The position numbers were made by a program, and so were the translations under genes. Below the pieces are notes generated by a model that was given only the letters and a program-made list of their open reading frames with translations, did not search any database and was not told the origin of the DNA. Shown here piece after piece: positions 1-7,086 of a stretch of DNA of 64,000 nt (positions within the stretch are counted from its first letter, which is position 1; each line of letters starts with the position of its first letter). Origin of the DNA: Mycolicibacterium iranicum (GTDB lineage Bacteria > Actinomycetota > Actinomycetes > Mycobacteriales > Mycobacteriaceae). The stretch is taken from positions 78,383 to 142,382 of the forward strand of contig NZ_LWCS01000016.1 in NCBI RefSeq assembly GCF_001650495.1, in the 5' to 3' direction.

Positions 1-245
1 GAATGACGCTTGCGCACCGGTTCGAGCGCATCGTCGAAGGCGGCCAGGTGACCGACCGCATCGACATCGGCGACCGCACTGCGATCGCGTGCACACTGGG
101 CGGACCCGAAGGTGTGACGTTGTTCCTGGTGACCACGACCGACGCCTACCCCGAGCGGCTGCGCGGCACGAAGCTCTCACGTCTTGACGCCACCAACGTC
201 GAATTCCCCGCCGCCGGTTTCGTTCCCGAACCCCACGCCCATTGA
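1..245 (+). CDS. SMP-30/gluconolactonase-type lactonase, C-terminal fragment
   Basis: Only the last ~80 codons are in the window. The frame is open to the left edge, so the ATG at 3 is probably internal. The tail contains DRTAIACTLGGPEGVTLFLVT and ends with a PEP-HAH stretch, which resembles the last blades of SMP-30/gluconolactonase/LRE-like beta-propellers, where an A-C-x-L-G-G block is common. Such enzymes hydrolyse sugar or other lactones using a divalent metal. The metal ligands lie outside the window, so activity cannot be judged. It is on the same strand as the thioesterase at 318 and probably belongs to the catabolic block. Confidence 0.6.
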   Translation, partial: MTLAHRFERIVEGGQVTDRIDIGDRTAIACTLGGPEGVTLFLVTTTDAYPERLRGTKLSRLDATNVEFPAAGFVPEPHAH

Positions 246-253
246 AATCGTCC

Positions 254-306
254 CCCCGTCGCTTCGCTCGCCCCGAGAAATATCCCCGTCGCTTCGCTCG
301 CCCCGA
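254..306. repeat. tandem 23-bp direct repeat, 30-bp period
   Basis: A 23-bp unit (core CGTCGCTTCGCTCG flanked by CCCC and CCCCGA) occurs at 254-276 and 284-306 with a 7-bp spacer. It fills the gap between the lactonase stop and the ribosome-binding site of the thioesterase. The core TCGCTTCGCTCG is partly self-complementary and could form small hairpins in RNA. A related GTCGCTTTCGCTCG occurs near 13331. Confidence 0.8.
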
Positions 307-317
307 AAGAGGTGCAG

Positions 318-1133
318 ATGTCGGATTGCTATTACGAATTGATCGACGCCGACGACGTACGCGGCGAAAAGTTCGCCGCCACCGACTTCGTCCGCAGTAC
401 ATGGACGGCAGCCATCCAACATGCCGCTCCGGTCTCGGCGCTCCTGGTGCGCGGGCTGCAGCGCTGCGAGCCACGCGACGACACCAGGCTGAGCCGCGTG
501 CTCGTCGACCTGCTGGGGCCGGTGCCCGCCGACGGCGATTCGTGGGTCAGCGCGCGCACGCTGAGATCGGGTAAGCAGATCGAGCTCATCGGCGCCGAGA
601 TGATGGCGCTGAGGCCCGACGGGGAACTGCGGCCGGTGGCCAGGGCCAGCGGTTGGCGACTTCAGACAGTGGACACGGCCGCCCTGGTCCACGCCCCGGC
701 CCGCCCGCTGCGGCCGGTCACCGACGCGTGGAGCCGCGACATGAAGAAGGACTGGGACCGCAACTACGTCCACAGCCTGGATTGGCGGTGGCTGACCGAG
801 CCGATGAGCGACGGGCCGGGCGAGTCGTGGATCAAACCAGAGGTCGACCTCGTCAAGGGTGAGTCGATGACACCGCTGCAGCGGTTGTTCGCAGTCGCCG
901 ACGACGCCAACGGCATCGGCACCAAGCTCGACATCCGGCGGTGGACCTTCCTCAACACCGACCTGGCCGTTCACATCCATCGCCTGCCCGAGGGCGAGTG
1001 GGTCGGCATCCGCGCCGAAACCAGTTACGGCCCAGACGGTATCGGCACGACGATCGGTACGCTCTTCGACGAGTCAGGCGCTGTCGGGGCAATCCAGCAG
1101 TCGGTCCTCGTGCGCCCGCGGCCGCCACGGTGA
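318..1133 (+). CDS. thioesterase family protein (TesB-like double hotdog)
   Basis: A 271-residue protein resembling the actinobacterial thioesterase-like superfamily, with two hotdog halves. The N-terminal half has F-V-R-S-T-W and A-P-V-S-A-L-L-V segments. The C-terminal half has LDIRRWTFLNTDLAVHIHR followed by W-V-G-I-R-A-E-T-S-Y-G. The family hydrolyses acyl-CoA thioesters in the cytosol; the substrate is unknown. I place the start at ATG 318 rather than GTG 312 because GAAAGAGG at 305-312 sits about five bases before it. It follows the lactonase on the same strand and runs toward the ferredoxin gene, with a strong stem-loop between them. Confidence 0.75.
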   Translation: MSDCYYELIDADDVRGEKFAATDFVRSTWTAAIQHAAPVSALLVRGLQRCEPRDDTRLSRVLVDLLGPVPADGDSWVSARTLRSGKQIELIGAEMMALRPDGELRPVARASGWRLQTVDTAALVHAPARPLRPVTDAWSRDMKKDWDRNYVHSLDWRWLTEPMSDGPGESWIKPEVDLVKGESMTPLQRLFAVADDANGIGTKLDIRRWTFLNTDLAVHIHRLPEGEWVGIRAETSYGPDGIGTTIGTLFDESGAVGAIQQSVLVRPRPPR

Positions 1134-1135
1134 TT

Positions 1136-1200
1136 CTCGCGAAACCGCCCTCACGGTAGCCGGGAGCGTCTCACCACTACCGTGGCGGCGGTTTCGCGAG
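1136..1200. terminator. bidirectional stem-loop terminator between convergent genes
   Basis: Arms at 1136-1159 and 1177-1200 (24 nt each, starting CTCGCGAAACCGCC) are complementary except for about two mismatches, with a 17-nt loop. It lies exactly between the stops of the convergent thioesterase and ferredoxin genes. There is no clear T-run on either side, which is common for mycobacterial terminators. Confidence 0.7.
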
Positions 1201-1207
1201 GTGTCTG

Positions 1208-1399
1208 TCAGCCGCTGAGTTTCAACGCTGCGGCAGGACACTGCGTGACGGCCTGCTGCATCCGCGAGCGATCGGATTCGGGCCGCTCCGGCTCGTGGAT
1301 GGCTACGGTGCCGTCGTCCTGTACCTCGAAGACCTCCTCGGCGATCGATTCGCAGATGCCGTGCCCGGTGCACTTGGCGAGGTCTACTTCGACTTTCAT
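1208..1399 (-). CDS. 3Fe-4S type ferredoxin
   Basis: A 63-residue ferredoxin of the small actinobacterial type that donates electrons to cytochromes P450 and related oxygenases. Cysteines are at about 10 (K-C-T-G-H-G-I-C) and 16, with the last in T-Q-C-P-A-A-A-L near 54. The C-x5-C spacing, with histidine where a fourth cysteine ligand would sit, fits a 3Fe-4S cluster rather than 4Fe-4S. The start is ATG at 1399. It is divergent from the TetR gene at 1482, and the shared 82-bp gap holds the conserved element at 1447-1474. No P450 or ferredoxin reductase is in the window, so its partner presumably lies to the left. Confidence 0.85.
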   Translation of the reverse strand: MKVEVDLAKCTGHGICESIAEEVFEVQDDGTVAIHEPERPESDRSRMQQAVTQCPAAALKLSG

Positions 1400-1446
1400 G
1401 CGCTGCGCTCACGCGTGTACAACGAGAATGCGCTCACACAAGAAGC

Positions 1447-1474
1447 GTGACACTTGGTCGAATTTTTGTAAAGC
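1447..1474 (+). promoter_or_regulatory. shared regulatory element, copy 1 (GTGACACT-N11-TTGTAAAGC)
   Basis: GTGACACT, 11 bases, then TTGTAAAGC. The same two blocks at the same spacing recur at 5156-5183 and, inverted, at 46903-46930, with a looser version at 3319-3346. Read as a promoter, GTGACA is a -35, the spacer is 16, and TAAAGC is a -10 ending 7 bases before GTG 1482, so the TetR transcript could be leaderless. It could equally be the operator of the TetR regulator encoded next to it. Confidence 0.6.
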
Positions 1475-1481
1475 TTGACGG

Positions 1482-2036
1482 GTGCGGCGAGCGCTATCGG
1501 ACAACGCGACGCGGCAGCGACTCCTCGCCGCTACCGCCGAAGTGCTGGGACGGGACGGCATCACAAGACTGTCGCTGTCTGACGTCGCCGCCCAGGCCGG
1601 CGTATCGCGACCGACGCTGTACCGATATTTCGCCGACAAGCGCGAACTTCTCGACGCATTCGTGGTGTGGGAGCGGCAGCACTACGAATGTGCCATCGCC
1701 AAGGCCACGGCCGGCCTTCCGGCACACGAGCGCCTTGACGCCGCGTTGCGAGCCATCGTCGAATACCAGCTCTCCTATCCCGGTCTGCGGATGGTCGACG
1801 TCGAACCCGACCAGGTGATCCGGCGCATGGCGCGCGTTCTGCCCCTGATGCGTGAGAGGTTGCAGCGACTGTGCACCGGTCAGGATGCCGAGTTGCGCGC
1901 CGCCACTGCGGTGCGCGTGGCGATCTCGCAGTACATCGTGCGCAGCGACGACTCCCCCGCTTTTCTGGCCCAACTGCGGCACGCCGCGCGCGTGAGATAT
2001 CAGGTCGATGATCGATCCGACCTGGCCGATGGCTGA
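1482..2036 (+). CDS. TetR/AcrR family transcriptional regulator (paralogue 1)
   Basis: A 184-residue regulator with an N-terminal TetR DNA-binding domain (about residues 12-58). The recognition helix region reads V-S-R-P-T-L-Y-R-Y-F-A-D-K. The C-terminal ligand domain includes Y-I-V-R-S-D-D and F-L-A-Q-L-R-H-A. It is a close sister of the regulator at 4606, sharing most of both domains, so the pair is a local duplication. GTG 1482 has no clear ribosome-binding site but lies 7 bases after a candidate -10, suggesting leaderless translation. It probably controls this catabolic block through the GTKACA-N-TTGTAAA elements. That link is inferred from position. Confidence 0.88.
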   Translation: MRRALSDNATRQRLLAATAEVLGRDGITRLSLSDVAAQAGVSRPTLYRYFADKRELLDAFVVWERQHYECAIAKATAGLPAHERLDAALRAIVEYQLSYPGLRMVDVEPDQVIRRMARVLPLMRERLQRLCTGQDAELRAATAVRVAISQYIVRSDDSPAFLAQLRHAARVRYQVDDRSDLADG

Positions 2037-2110
2037 CACGTGCACTCGGTGGGGTGCCGCGTTGCGGCGCAAAGAATGGGGTGCGGGGGTCTGGGCACCG
2101 GGTTCGCGCC

Positions 2111-3301
2111 CTAGGTCGAGCGATTCGCGCGCTGAGCGAGATCGGTCAGCACCTCGTCGGTGTGCTGACCCAGTTCGGGTGCGGTCCAGCGCACGTCGGT
2201 GGGGGTGCCGTGAAAGTCCGCGGGTGAAGCCACCATCGGCACCGCCCCGGCCTCGTCGTCGGGCACGTAGACGATCCCGCCCGCGACGTGGAACTGATCG
2301 TCACCGAGGACATCCTCGATCGAATTGATCGGCGACCAGAATAGATCCGGCTGTCCCGCAAAGACTTCCGCCCACTCGGCCAGTGTCTTGCCCGCGAAGA
2401 TCAGATCGAGTTCGGCGATCAGGTCGACCGCGTTCGCCGCACGGTTTCGCGCGGAGGCGAAGCGCTCGTCGGTCAACCACTCCAGACGCTGCACCGCCGC
2501 GCACAGCGGCGGCCAGTGACGATCTCCCTGCAGACCGACCAGCCAGAACCTCCTGCCGTCTGCGGCGGTGTAGTTGTTCATGCACGGGTTGCCCATCGAC
2601 TCGCGCGCTCCGATGGCGATGGCATGCCCGGTGATGAGGAAGGTGTTGAGATCGAAGCTGATCGTGTAGGCGCCCTGCCGGTACAGCGACGTCGACACGA
2701 GTTGCCCCGTCCCGGTCCGCGCCCGCGCCACCAAAGCCGCACAGATCGCGCCTGCCAGCGTCATACCGGCCATGTGGTCACCCATCCCGCCCCGCTGGAA
2801 CGGCGGACTCTCGCCGGGTCGGGTCAGTAGGTGCGCCAGACCCGCTCGCGCCCAGAAGGCGGCGACGTCATAGGCCGGCCGGTCCGCGTCGGGCCCTTCT
2901 GTCCCGTAGCCGGTGATCAACCCGTAGACCAGGCGCGGGTTTGCCGCGGCGACTCCGTCGAAGTCCAGCCCGATGCGCCGCAGCGCGCCGGTACGGATGT
3001 TGGTCAGGAACACGTCGGCGCCGTCGAGTAGTTCGCGGGCGCGGGCCTTCCCGTCGTCCGTGACGAGATCCAGCACGACGCTGCGCTTGCCGCGGTTGTC
3101 CATCTGGAACGGCGGGCTGACGTGGTGCCGGTCCTGCGGTGCGATTCCCAGCATCCGGCCGAACGTGCGGGCGGGATCGCCGGCCGGCGGCTCGATCTTG
3201 ACGACGTCGGCGCCCCAGTCGGCGAGGATGCCGCCGGCTGCGGGGCCCGCCACCCAGACCCCGAGTTCGACGACCTTGATTCCCTCGAGCGGACCCGCCA
3301 T
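2111..3301 (-). CDS. CaiB/BaiF family CoA transferase
   Basis: A 396-residue class III CoA transferase, the usual length for the family. The N-terminal Rossmann segment reads LEGIKVVELGVWVAGPAAGG, then L-A-D-W-G-A-D-V-V-K-I-E-P-P-x-G-D-P and N-R-G-K-R-S-V-V-L-D-L. The central Y-D-V-A-A-F-W-A-R-A-G stretch supplies the catalytic-aspartate region. The family moves CoA between organic acids, so this enzyme could activate the acid made by the aldehyde dehydrogenase at 5192. ATG 3301 is preferred over an upstream TTG because AGGGA lies just before it. It is divergent from the kinase gene at 3385, with the element at 3319-3346 between them. Confidence 0.88.
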   Translation of the reverse strand: MAGPLEGIKVVELGVWVAGPAAGGILADWGADVVKIEPPAGDPARTFGRMLGIAPQDRHHVSPPFQMDNRGKRSVVLDLVTDDGKARARELLDGADVFLTNIRTGALRRIGLDFDGVAAANPRLVYGLITGYGTEGPDADRPAYDVAAFWARAGLAHLLTRPGESPPFQRGGMGDHMAGMTLAGAICAALVARARTGTGQLVSTSLYRQGAYTISFDLNTFLITGHAIAIGARESMGNPCMNNYTAADGRRFWLVGLQGDRHWPPLCAAVQRLEWLTDERFASARNRAANAVDLIAELDLIFAGKTLAEWAEVFAGQPDLFWSPINSIEDVLGDDQFHVAGGIVYVPDDEAGAVPMVASPADFHGTPTDVRWTAPELGQHTDEVLTDLAQRANRST

Positions 3302-3318
3302 GATTTCCCTACCATTCA

Positions 3319-3346
3319 AGTTTACAAAACAACTAACATTTGTAAC
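3319..3346 (-). promoter_or_regulatory. shared regulatory element, copy 2 (GTTACAAA-N11-TTGTAAACT)
   Basis: On the minus strand GTTACAAA, 11 bases, then TTGTAAACT, the same layout as copies 1 and 3. This copy is close to an inverted repeat (GTTACAA/TTGTAAAC), the symmetry expected of a TetR operator. Read as a promoter, -35 GTTACA, 16-bp spacer and -10 TAAACT point at the CoA transferase, leaving about 10 bases of leader with an AGGGA site. Confidence 0.6.
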
Positions 3347-3384
3347 GCTGTACCAGCTACCGGTCCAAGCCTAGGAGGCTCGTG

Positions 3385-4524
3385 GTGTCCGTCATCGCCA
3401 ATCGGATCGCACCCGCGGTCGGCCTCGCCTCGCATCTTGGCCGGGGGTTGCGGCGAATCGGGACCGACACGCTGATCGGGCGGCTACGCCCGCTTCCGCG
3501 CACCATCGGCGACCTCGACGCTGCGGCGATGTCTCTGCTCATGAACCGGAGGGTGACGTCGGTGTCCGTGATCGGTGGTGACGCGGGCACCTCGTCGCGC
3601 GCCCGGCTCGCGCTGGCAGGCGAAGACGTCCCCGCGTCGGTGTTCGTCAAGATGGCCGCCGAAACCGTGGCCACCAGGTTGATGGGCGAACTCGGAAACC
3701 TCGCCGACACCGAGACCCGCTTCTACAGCCAGCTCTCCGGAGAGCTGACCGGCGTCCCTCGCACCTACGGCTCCACCTTCGACCCTCACACGGGCCGGTT
3801 TGCGCTCGTGCTCGAGGATCTCGCGGCCGCCGACTGCGAATTCCCTGACACCTTGCACCCGATCGACGCCGATCGCGCCGCACTGGTCGTCGAACTGCTG
3901 GCGCGACTGCACGCCACCTTCTGGGGCCGGCTACCCGCGCACAGCGGGACCGGACCTTTGGGTTGGCTCTACAGCGCTTCCGAGGACAGCGCGTCGCTGC
4001 TGACAGCGCCGCTGCTGAAGACCTCGGCGCGCAAACTGTCCGAGCGTACGCACCTGCCGATCGATCGCGGCCGCTTCATCGACGACCACTATCGTGGCGC
4101 CGCGGCGCTGGTCGACCGCACGCCACACACTGTGATGCACGGCGACGCGCACCCGGGAAACCTGTACTTCCGTGACGGGCGGGCGGGACTGCTGGACTGG
4201 CAGGCGGTGCGCCGCGGCCACCCCAGCCGCGAGCTCGCCTACACACTGGTCACCAGCATGACGACCGAGAGCCGACGGCAATCCCAGCGCGAACTGCTCG
4301 ACGTCTATCGCAGCGCCTTGGCCGCGGCGGGCGGACCCGAACTGACCCAATCCGATCTCTGGGACCGCTACCGCCAGGGCGCGCTGTACCCCTACGTCGC
4401 CACGCTGATCACCGCCGGAATGGGCGGCATGCAGAACGAGGACATCGCGCTGAAAGGCCTCGAGCGCGCGCTGGACGCACTCGACGATCTCGACACCGTC
4501 ACCCTGCTTGAGAAGAGCCTGTGA
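3385..4524 (+). CDS. aminoglycoside-phosphotransferase-fold small-molecule kinase
   Basis: A 379-residue APH/choline-kinase-fold protein. The catalytic loop reads V-M-H-G-D-A-H-P-G-N-L-Y-F (Brenner motif, about residue 250). It is followed by G-L-L-D-W-Q, with the Mg-binding Asp. Near the N terminus V-F-V-K-M holds the ATP-binding Lys. The C-terminal end is predicted helical. It likely phosphorylates a hydroxylated small molecule rather than an antibiotic, because paralogues of this type sit in mycobacterial catabolic clusters. AGGAGG at 3373-3378 favours GTG 3385 over GTG 3382. It is divergent from the CoA transferase and runs toward the second TetR gene, 81 bp on. Confidence 0.78.
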   Translation: MSVIANRIAPAVGLASHLGRGLRRIGTDTLIGRLRPLPRTIGDLDAAAMSLLMNRRVTSVSVIGGDAGTSSRARLALAGEDVPASVFVKMAAETVATRLMGELGNLADTETRFYSQLSGELTGVPRTYGSTFDPHTGRFALVLEDLAAADCEFPDTLHPIDADRAALVVELLARLHATFWGRLPAHSGTGPLGWLYSASEDSASLLTAPLLKTSARKLSERTHLPIDRGRFIDDHYRGAAALVDRTPHTVMHGDAHPGNLYFRDGRAGLLDWQAVRRGHPSRELAYTLVTSMTTESRRQSQRELLDVYRSALAAAGGPELTQSDLWDRYRQGALYPYVATLITAGMGGMQNEDIALKGLERALDALDDLDTVTLLEKSL

Positions 4525-4564
4525 CCAAGAATGCCCGCGCGCCGTCGTCGGCAGGAACGGCCAC

Positions 4565-4592
4565 GCTTTACGATCGACAGCGAACCCGTAAG
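4565..4592 (-). promoter_or_regulatory. possible degenerate copy of the shared element
   Basis: On the plus strand GCTTTACGA, 11 bases, then CCCGTAAG. The first block matches GCTTTACAA at 8 of 9 positions and GTAA aligns with GTAAC/GTCAC in the partner block, at the same 11-base spacing. It lies 14 bp before GTG 4606. The match is weaker than the other copies and could be chance. Confidence 0.3.
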
Positions 4593-4605
4593 TAAGGCCA
4601 GGTAC

Positions 4606-5151
4606 GTGAACCATCCAGCCCGCGACACCGACGACACCACAGACGACACCTCGACGAGGAACCGCATTCTCGCCGCAACCGCCGAAGTCCTCGGCCGCAG
4701 TGGCCAGACGAAGCTGAGCCTGTCCGAGGTGGCCCTTCAGGCGGGGGTGTCGCGGCCCACGTTGTACCGCTGGTTCGCCGACAAGCAGGCGCTGCTGGAG
4801 GCGTTCGGCATCTACGAACGGGAGATGTTCGAGACGGGCTTGATCAAGGCGACCGCCGGCCTGCGCGGCACCGAACGCGTGGACGCCGCGATGCGGTTCA
4901 TCGTGGAGTACCAGCAGTCCTACTCAGGTGTGCGCGTCGTCGACATCGAGCCGGAGGTTGTCATCGCGCGGCTGGGCCACATCATCCCGTCGATGCGCGG
5001 CCAGCTGGAAAAGCTGCTCCCGGGGCCCAACGGTGCGGTCAAGGCGGCCACGGCGATCCGGGTGGCGGTATCGCACTACATCGTCCGTTCCGACGACGAC
5101 CACCAGTTCCTGGCCCAACTCCGTCACGCTGTGGGAATCAAGACCACCTGA
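4606..5151 (+). CDS. TetR/AcrR family transcriptional regulator (paralogue 2)
   Basis: A 181-residue TetR regulator. The helix-turn-helix has L-S-L-S-E-V-A-L-Q-A-G-V-S-R-P-T-L-Y-R-W-F-A-D-K, almost the same recognition helix as in the regulator at 1482. The ligand domain shares K-A-T-A-G-L, D-I-E-P and Y-I-V-R-S-D-D-D. Near-identical recognition helices suggest both bind the same operator. GTG 4606 is chosen because conservation with the sister protein begins soon after it and an AAGG/AGG lies upstream. The frame is open further, to ATG 4531, with Arg-rich residues of no family similarity. It sits 40 bp before the aldehyde dehydrogenase gene. Confidence 0.85.
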   Translation: MNHPARDTDDTTDDTSTRNRILAATAEVLGRSGQTKLSLSEVALQAGVSRPTLYRWFADKQALLEAFGIYEREMFETGLIKATAGLRGTERVDAAMRFIVEYQQSYSGVRVVDIEPEVVIARLGHIIPSMRGQLEKLLPGPNGAVKAATAIRVAVSHYIVRSDDDHQFLAQLRHAVGIKTT

Positions 5152-5155
5152 TCGC

Positions 5156-5183
5156 GTGACACTCGGCTGAATTCTTGTAAAGC
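5156..5183 (+). promoter_or_regulatory. shared regulatory element, copy 3 (GTGACACT-N11-TTGTAAAGC)
   Basis: Identical to copy 1 in both conserved blocks, and the spacer between them is similar (CGGCTGAATTC versus TGGTCGAATTT). As a promoter, -35 GTGACA, spacer 16 and -10 TAAAGC end 8 bases before ATG 5192, which fits a leaderless transcript for the aldehyde dehydrogenase. Confidence 0.65.
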
Positions 5184-5191
5184 TAGCTGTC

Positions 5192-6676
5192 ATGACGACA
5201 GCGGAGACCGAAACCGGCGTGCTCGCGGGCGACGAGCGCATGCTCATTGACGGTGAACTGCAATTCACCCGCAGCGGAGCCACATTCGACGTGATCCATC
5301 CGGCCAGCGAGCAGGTCGCCGGCCAGGCCACCGACGGCACCGTCGACGACATGGCCCGCGCGGTCGCGGCGGCGCGGCGGGCATTCGACGAGACCGACTG
5401 GTCGCGCGACCTGGAGTTCCGCTACCACTGCCTGACCCAGCTGCACGACGCCTTCAAGCGCAACAAGGAACGGTTGCGACGCGTCCTGATCACCGAAGTG
5501 GGGTGCCCGGTCAAGGTGACCGGCAGCCAGATCGAGAGCCCCATCGACGAAGTCAAGCACTGGGCCGACCACGGCAAGAACTTCAACTACCTCGCCGACA
5601 ACGGCATCCACGAGACCCCGCTCGGACCCGCCCAACGCAAGATCCACTACGAGGCCGTCGGCGTTGTCGGCGCCATCACGCCGTGGAACGTGCCGTTCTA
5701 CCTCAACGTCGCCGAGACGGTACCCGCACTCATGGCAGGCAACACGGTCGTGCTCAAACCCGCACAGCTGACGCCGTGGTCGGGCAGCGAGTACGGCCGC
5801 ATCGTCGCCGAGGAAACCGACATCCCACCCGGCGTGTTCAACGTCGTGGTCTCCAACGCCAACGAGGTGGGCGCGGCCCTGTCGTCGGATCCGCGCGTCG
5901 ACATGATCACGTTCACCGGCTCCACCGCGACCGGACGGGCCATCCTCGCCGCAGGCGCGTCCACCGTGAAGAAGACACTGCTCGAGCTCGGCGGCAAAAG
6001 CGCCCACATCGTCCTCGACGACGCCGACTTCAACATGGCGTTGCCGATGGCGGCATTGATGGCATGCGTGATGTCGGGCCAGAGCTGCATTCTCCCCAGC
6101 CGAATTCTATTGCCCCGCAGCAGGTATGACGAGGGAATCGAGATCATGAAGGTGATGATGGAGAACTTTCCCGTCGGCGATCCCTGGGACCCCAACAACA
6201 TGCAGGGGCCCCAGATAAGCGAGACCCAGCGCCAGAAGGTGCTGGGCCTGATCAAGTCCGGCGTCGAGTCCGGGGCCCGACTGGTCACCGGGGGTGGCGT
6301 GCCCGAGCACCTGCCCGTCGGCTACTACGTGCAACCGACGCTGCTGGCCGACGTAGACCCGAATTCGCAGGTCGCGCAAGAAGAGATCTTCGGGCCCGTC
6401 TTGACGGTGACCCCTTACGACACCGACGACGAAGCGATCGCGATCGCGAACAACTCGATCTACGGCCTCTCCGGTGAGGTCAGCGGCGCCGACCTCGACC
6501 GCGCCTTCGATGTGGCGACGCGCATGCGCACCGGCAATGTCACCATCAACGGCAGAAGCCACTTCGGCATCGGGAGCCCTTTCGGCGGGACGAAGCAGAG
6601 CGGGCTGGGATACCGCAACGGCGAAGAGGGCTACAAGGAATATCTCGAAGCCAAGACCATCGGCATGCCCGTCTAG
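5192..6676 (+). CDS. aldehyde dehydrogenase family protein
   Basis: A 494-residue NAD(P)-dependent aldehyde dehydrogenase, full family length. Motifs: T-P-W-N-V-P-F for nucleotide binding, F-T-G-S-T-A-T-G-R, the general-base Glu265 in L-L-E-L-G-G-K-S, the nucleophile Cys299 in S-G-Q-S-C-I-L-P, and E-E-I-F-G-P-V-L. It oxidises an aldehyde to a carboxylic acid in the cytosol. The substrate is not evident. It leads an operon: its TAG overlaps the GTG of the next gene by one base, followed by a second SnoaL gene. The element at 5156-5183 lies directly upstream. Confidence 0.93.
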   Translation: MTTAETETGVLAGDERMLIDGELQFTRSGATFDVIHPASEQVAGQATDGTVDDMARAVAAARRAFDETDWSRDLEFRYHCLTQLHDAFKRNKERLRRVLITEVGCPVKVTGSQIESPIDEVKHWADHGKNFNYLADNGIHETPLGPAQRKIHYEAVGVVGAITPWNVPFYLNVAETVPALMAGNTVVLKPAQLTPWSGSEYGRIVAEETDIPPGVFNVVVSNANEVGAALSSDPRVDMITFTGSTATGRAILAAGASTVKKTLLELGGKSAHIVLDDADFNMALPMAALMACVMSGQSCILPSRILLPRSRYDEGIEIMKVMMENFPVGDPWDPNNMQGPQISETQRQKVLGLIKSGVESGARLVTGGGVPEHLPVGYYVQPTLLADVDPNSQVAQEEIFGPVLTVTPYDTDDEAIAIANNSIYGLSGEVSGADLDRAFDVATRMRTGNVTINGRSHFGIGSPFGGTKQSGLGYRNGEEGYKEYLEAKTIGMPV

Positions 6677-7086
6677 TGGACGTCCAAGCGCTCGCCGACG
6701 AGATCGACATCGGAAACCTGCTCACGACGTACTGCCGCGCCGTCGACTCGAAGGACTGGGAGTTGTACCGCTCGTTGCTGACCGACGATGCGCACCTTAA
6801 TTATTCGGCCGCCGGACTGTTCGTCGGCGGGCCCGATGACGCCGTCGCCTACCTGACGCGCCACCAGGAATCGATCAGCGTCGGCATGCACCACGTCACC
6901 AACCTGGAGAGCCGGGTCGACGGGGACGCGGCAACCGTTGTCGCCATGTGGTTCAACGCCGTTGCGCTCCCGGACGCCGACGGAACGTTCTGCACGAGAT
7001 TTGTCCATGGCCGCTGGCACGACGACATGGTCAAGACACCATCGGGTTGGCGAATCCAGAATCTGCGACTTGAGGTGGCAGCGTGA
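6676..7086 (+). CDS. SnoaL-like (NTF2-fold) protein 1
   Basis: A 136-residue SnoaL-like domain protein. The N-terminal D-I-G-N-L-L-T-T-Y-C-R-A-V-D-S-K-D-W and F-x-x-D-A-H-L-N-Y segments are typical of the cone-shaped NTF2 fold found in polyketide cyclases, ring dioxygenase beta subunits and small isomerases or hydratases. GTG 6676 overlaps the aldehyde dehydrogenase stop by one base, and its own stop overlaps the next gene by four, so the three are translationally coupled. It is a close relative of the following gene, differing in pocket residues. The pair could form a heterodimer. Specific chemistry is unknown. Confidence 0.8.
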   Translation: MDVQALADEIDIGNLLTTYCRAVDSKDWELYRSLLTDDAHLNYSAAGLFVGGPDDAVAYLTRHQESISVGMHHVTNLESRVDGDAATVVAMWFNAVALPDADGTFCTRFVHGRWHDDMVKTPSGWRIQNLRLEVAA

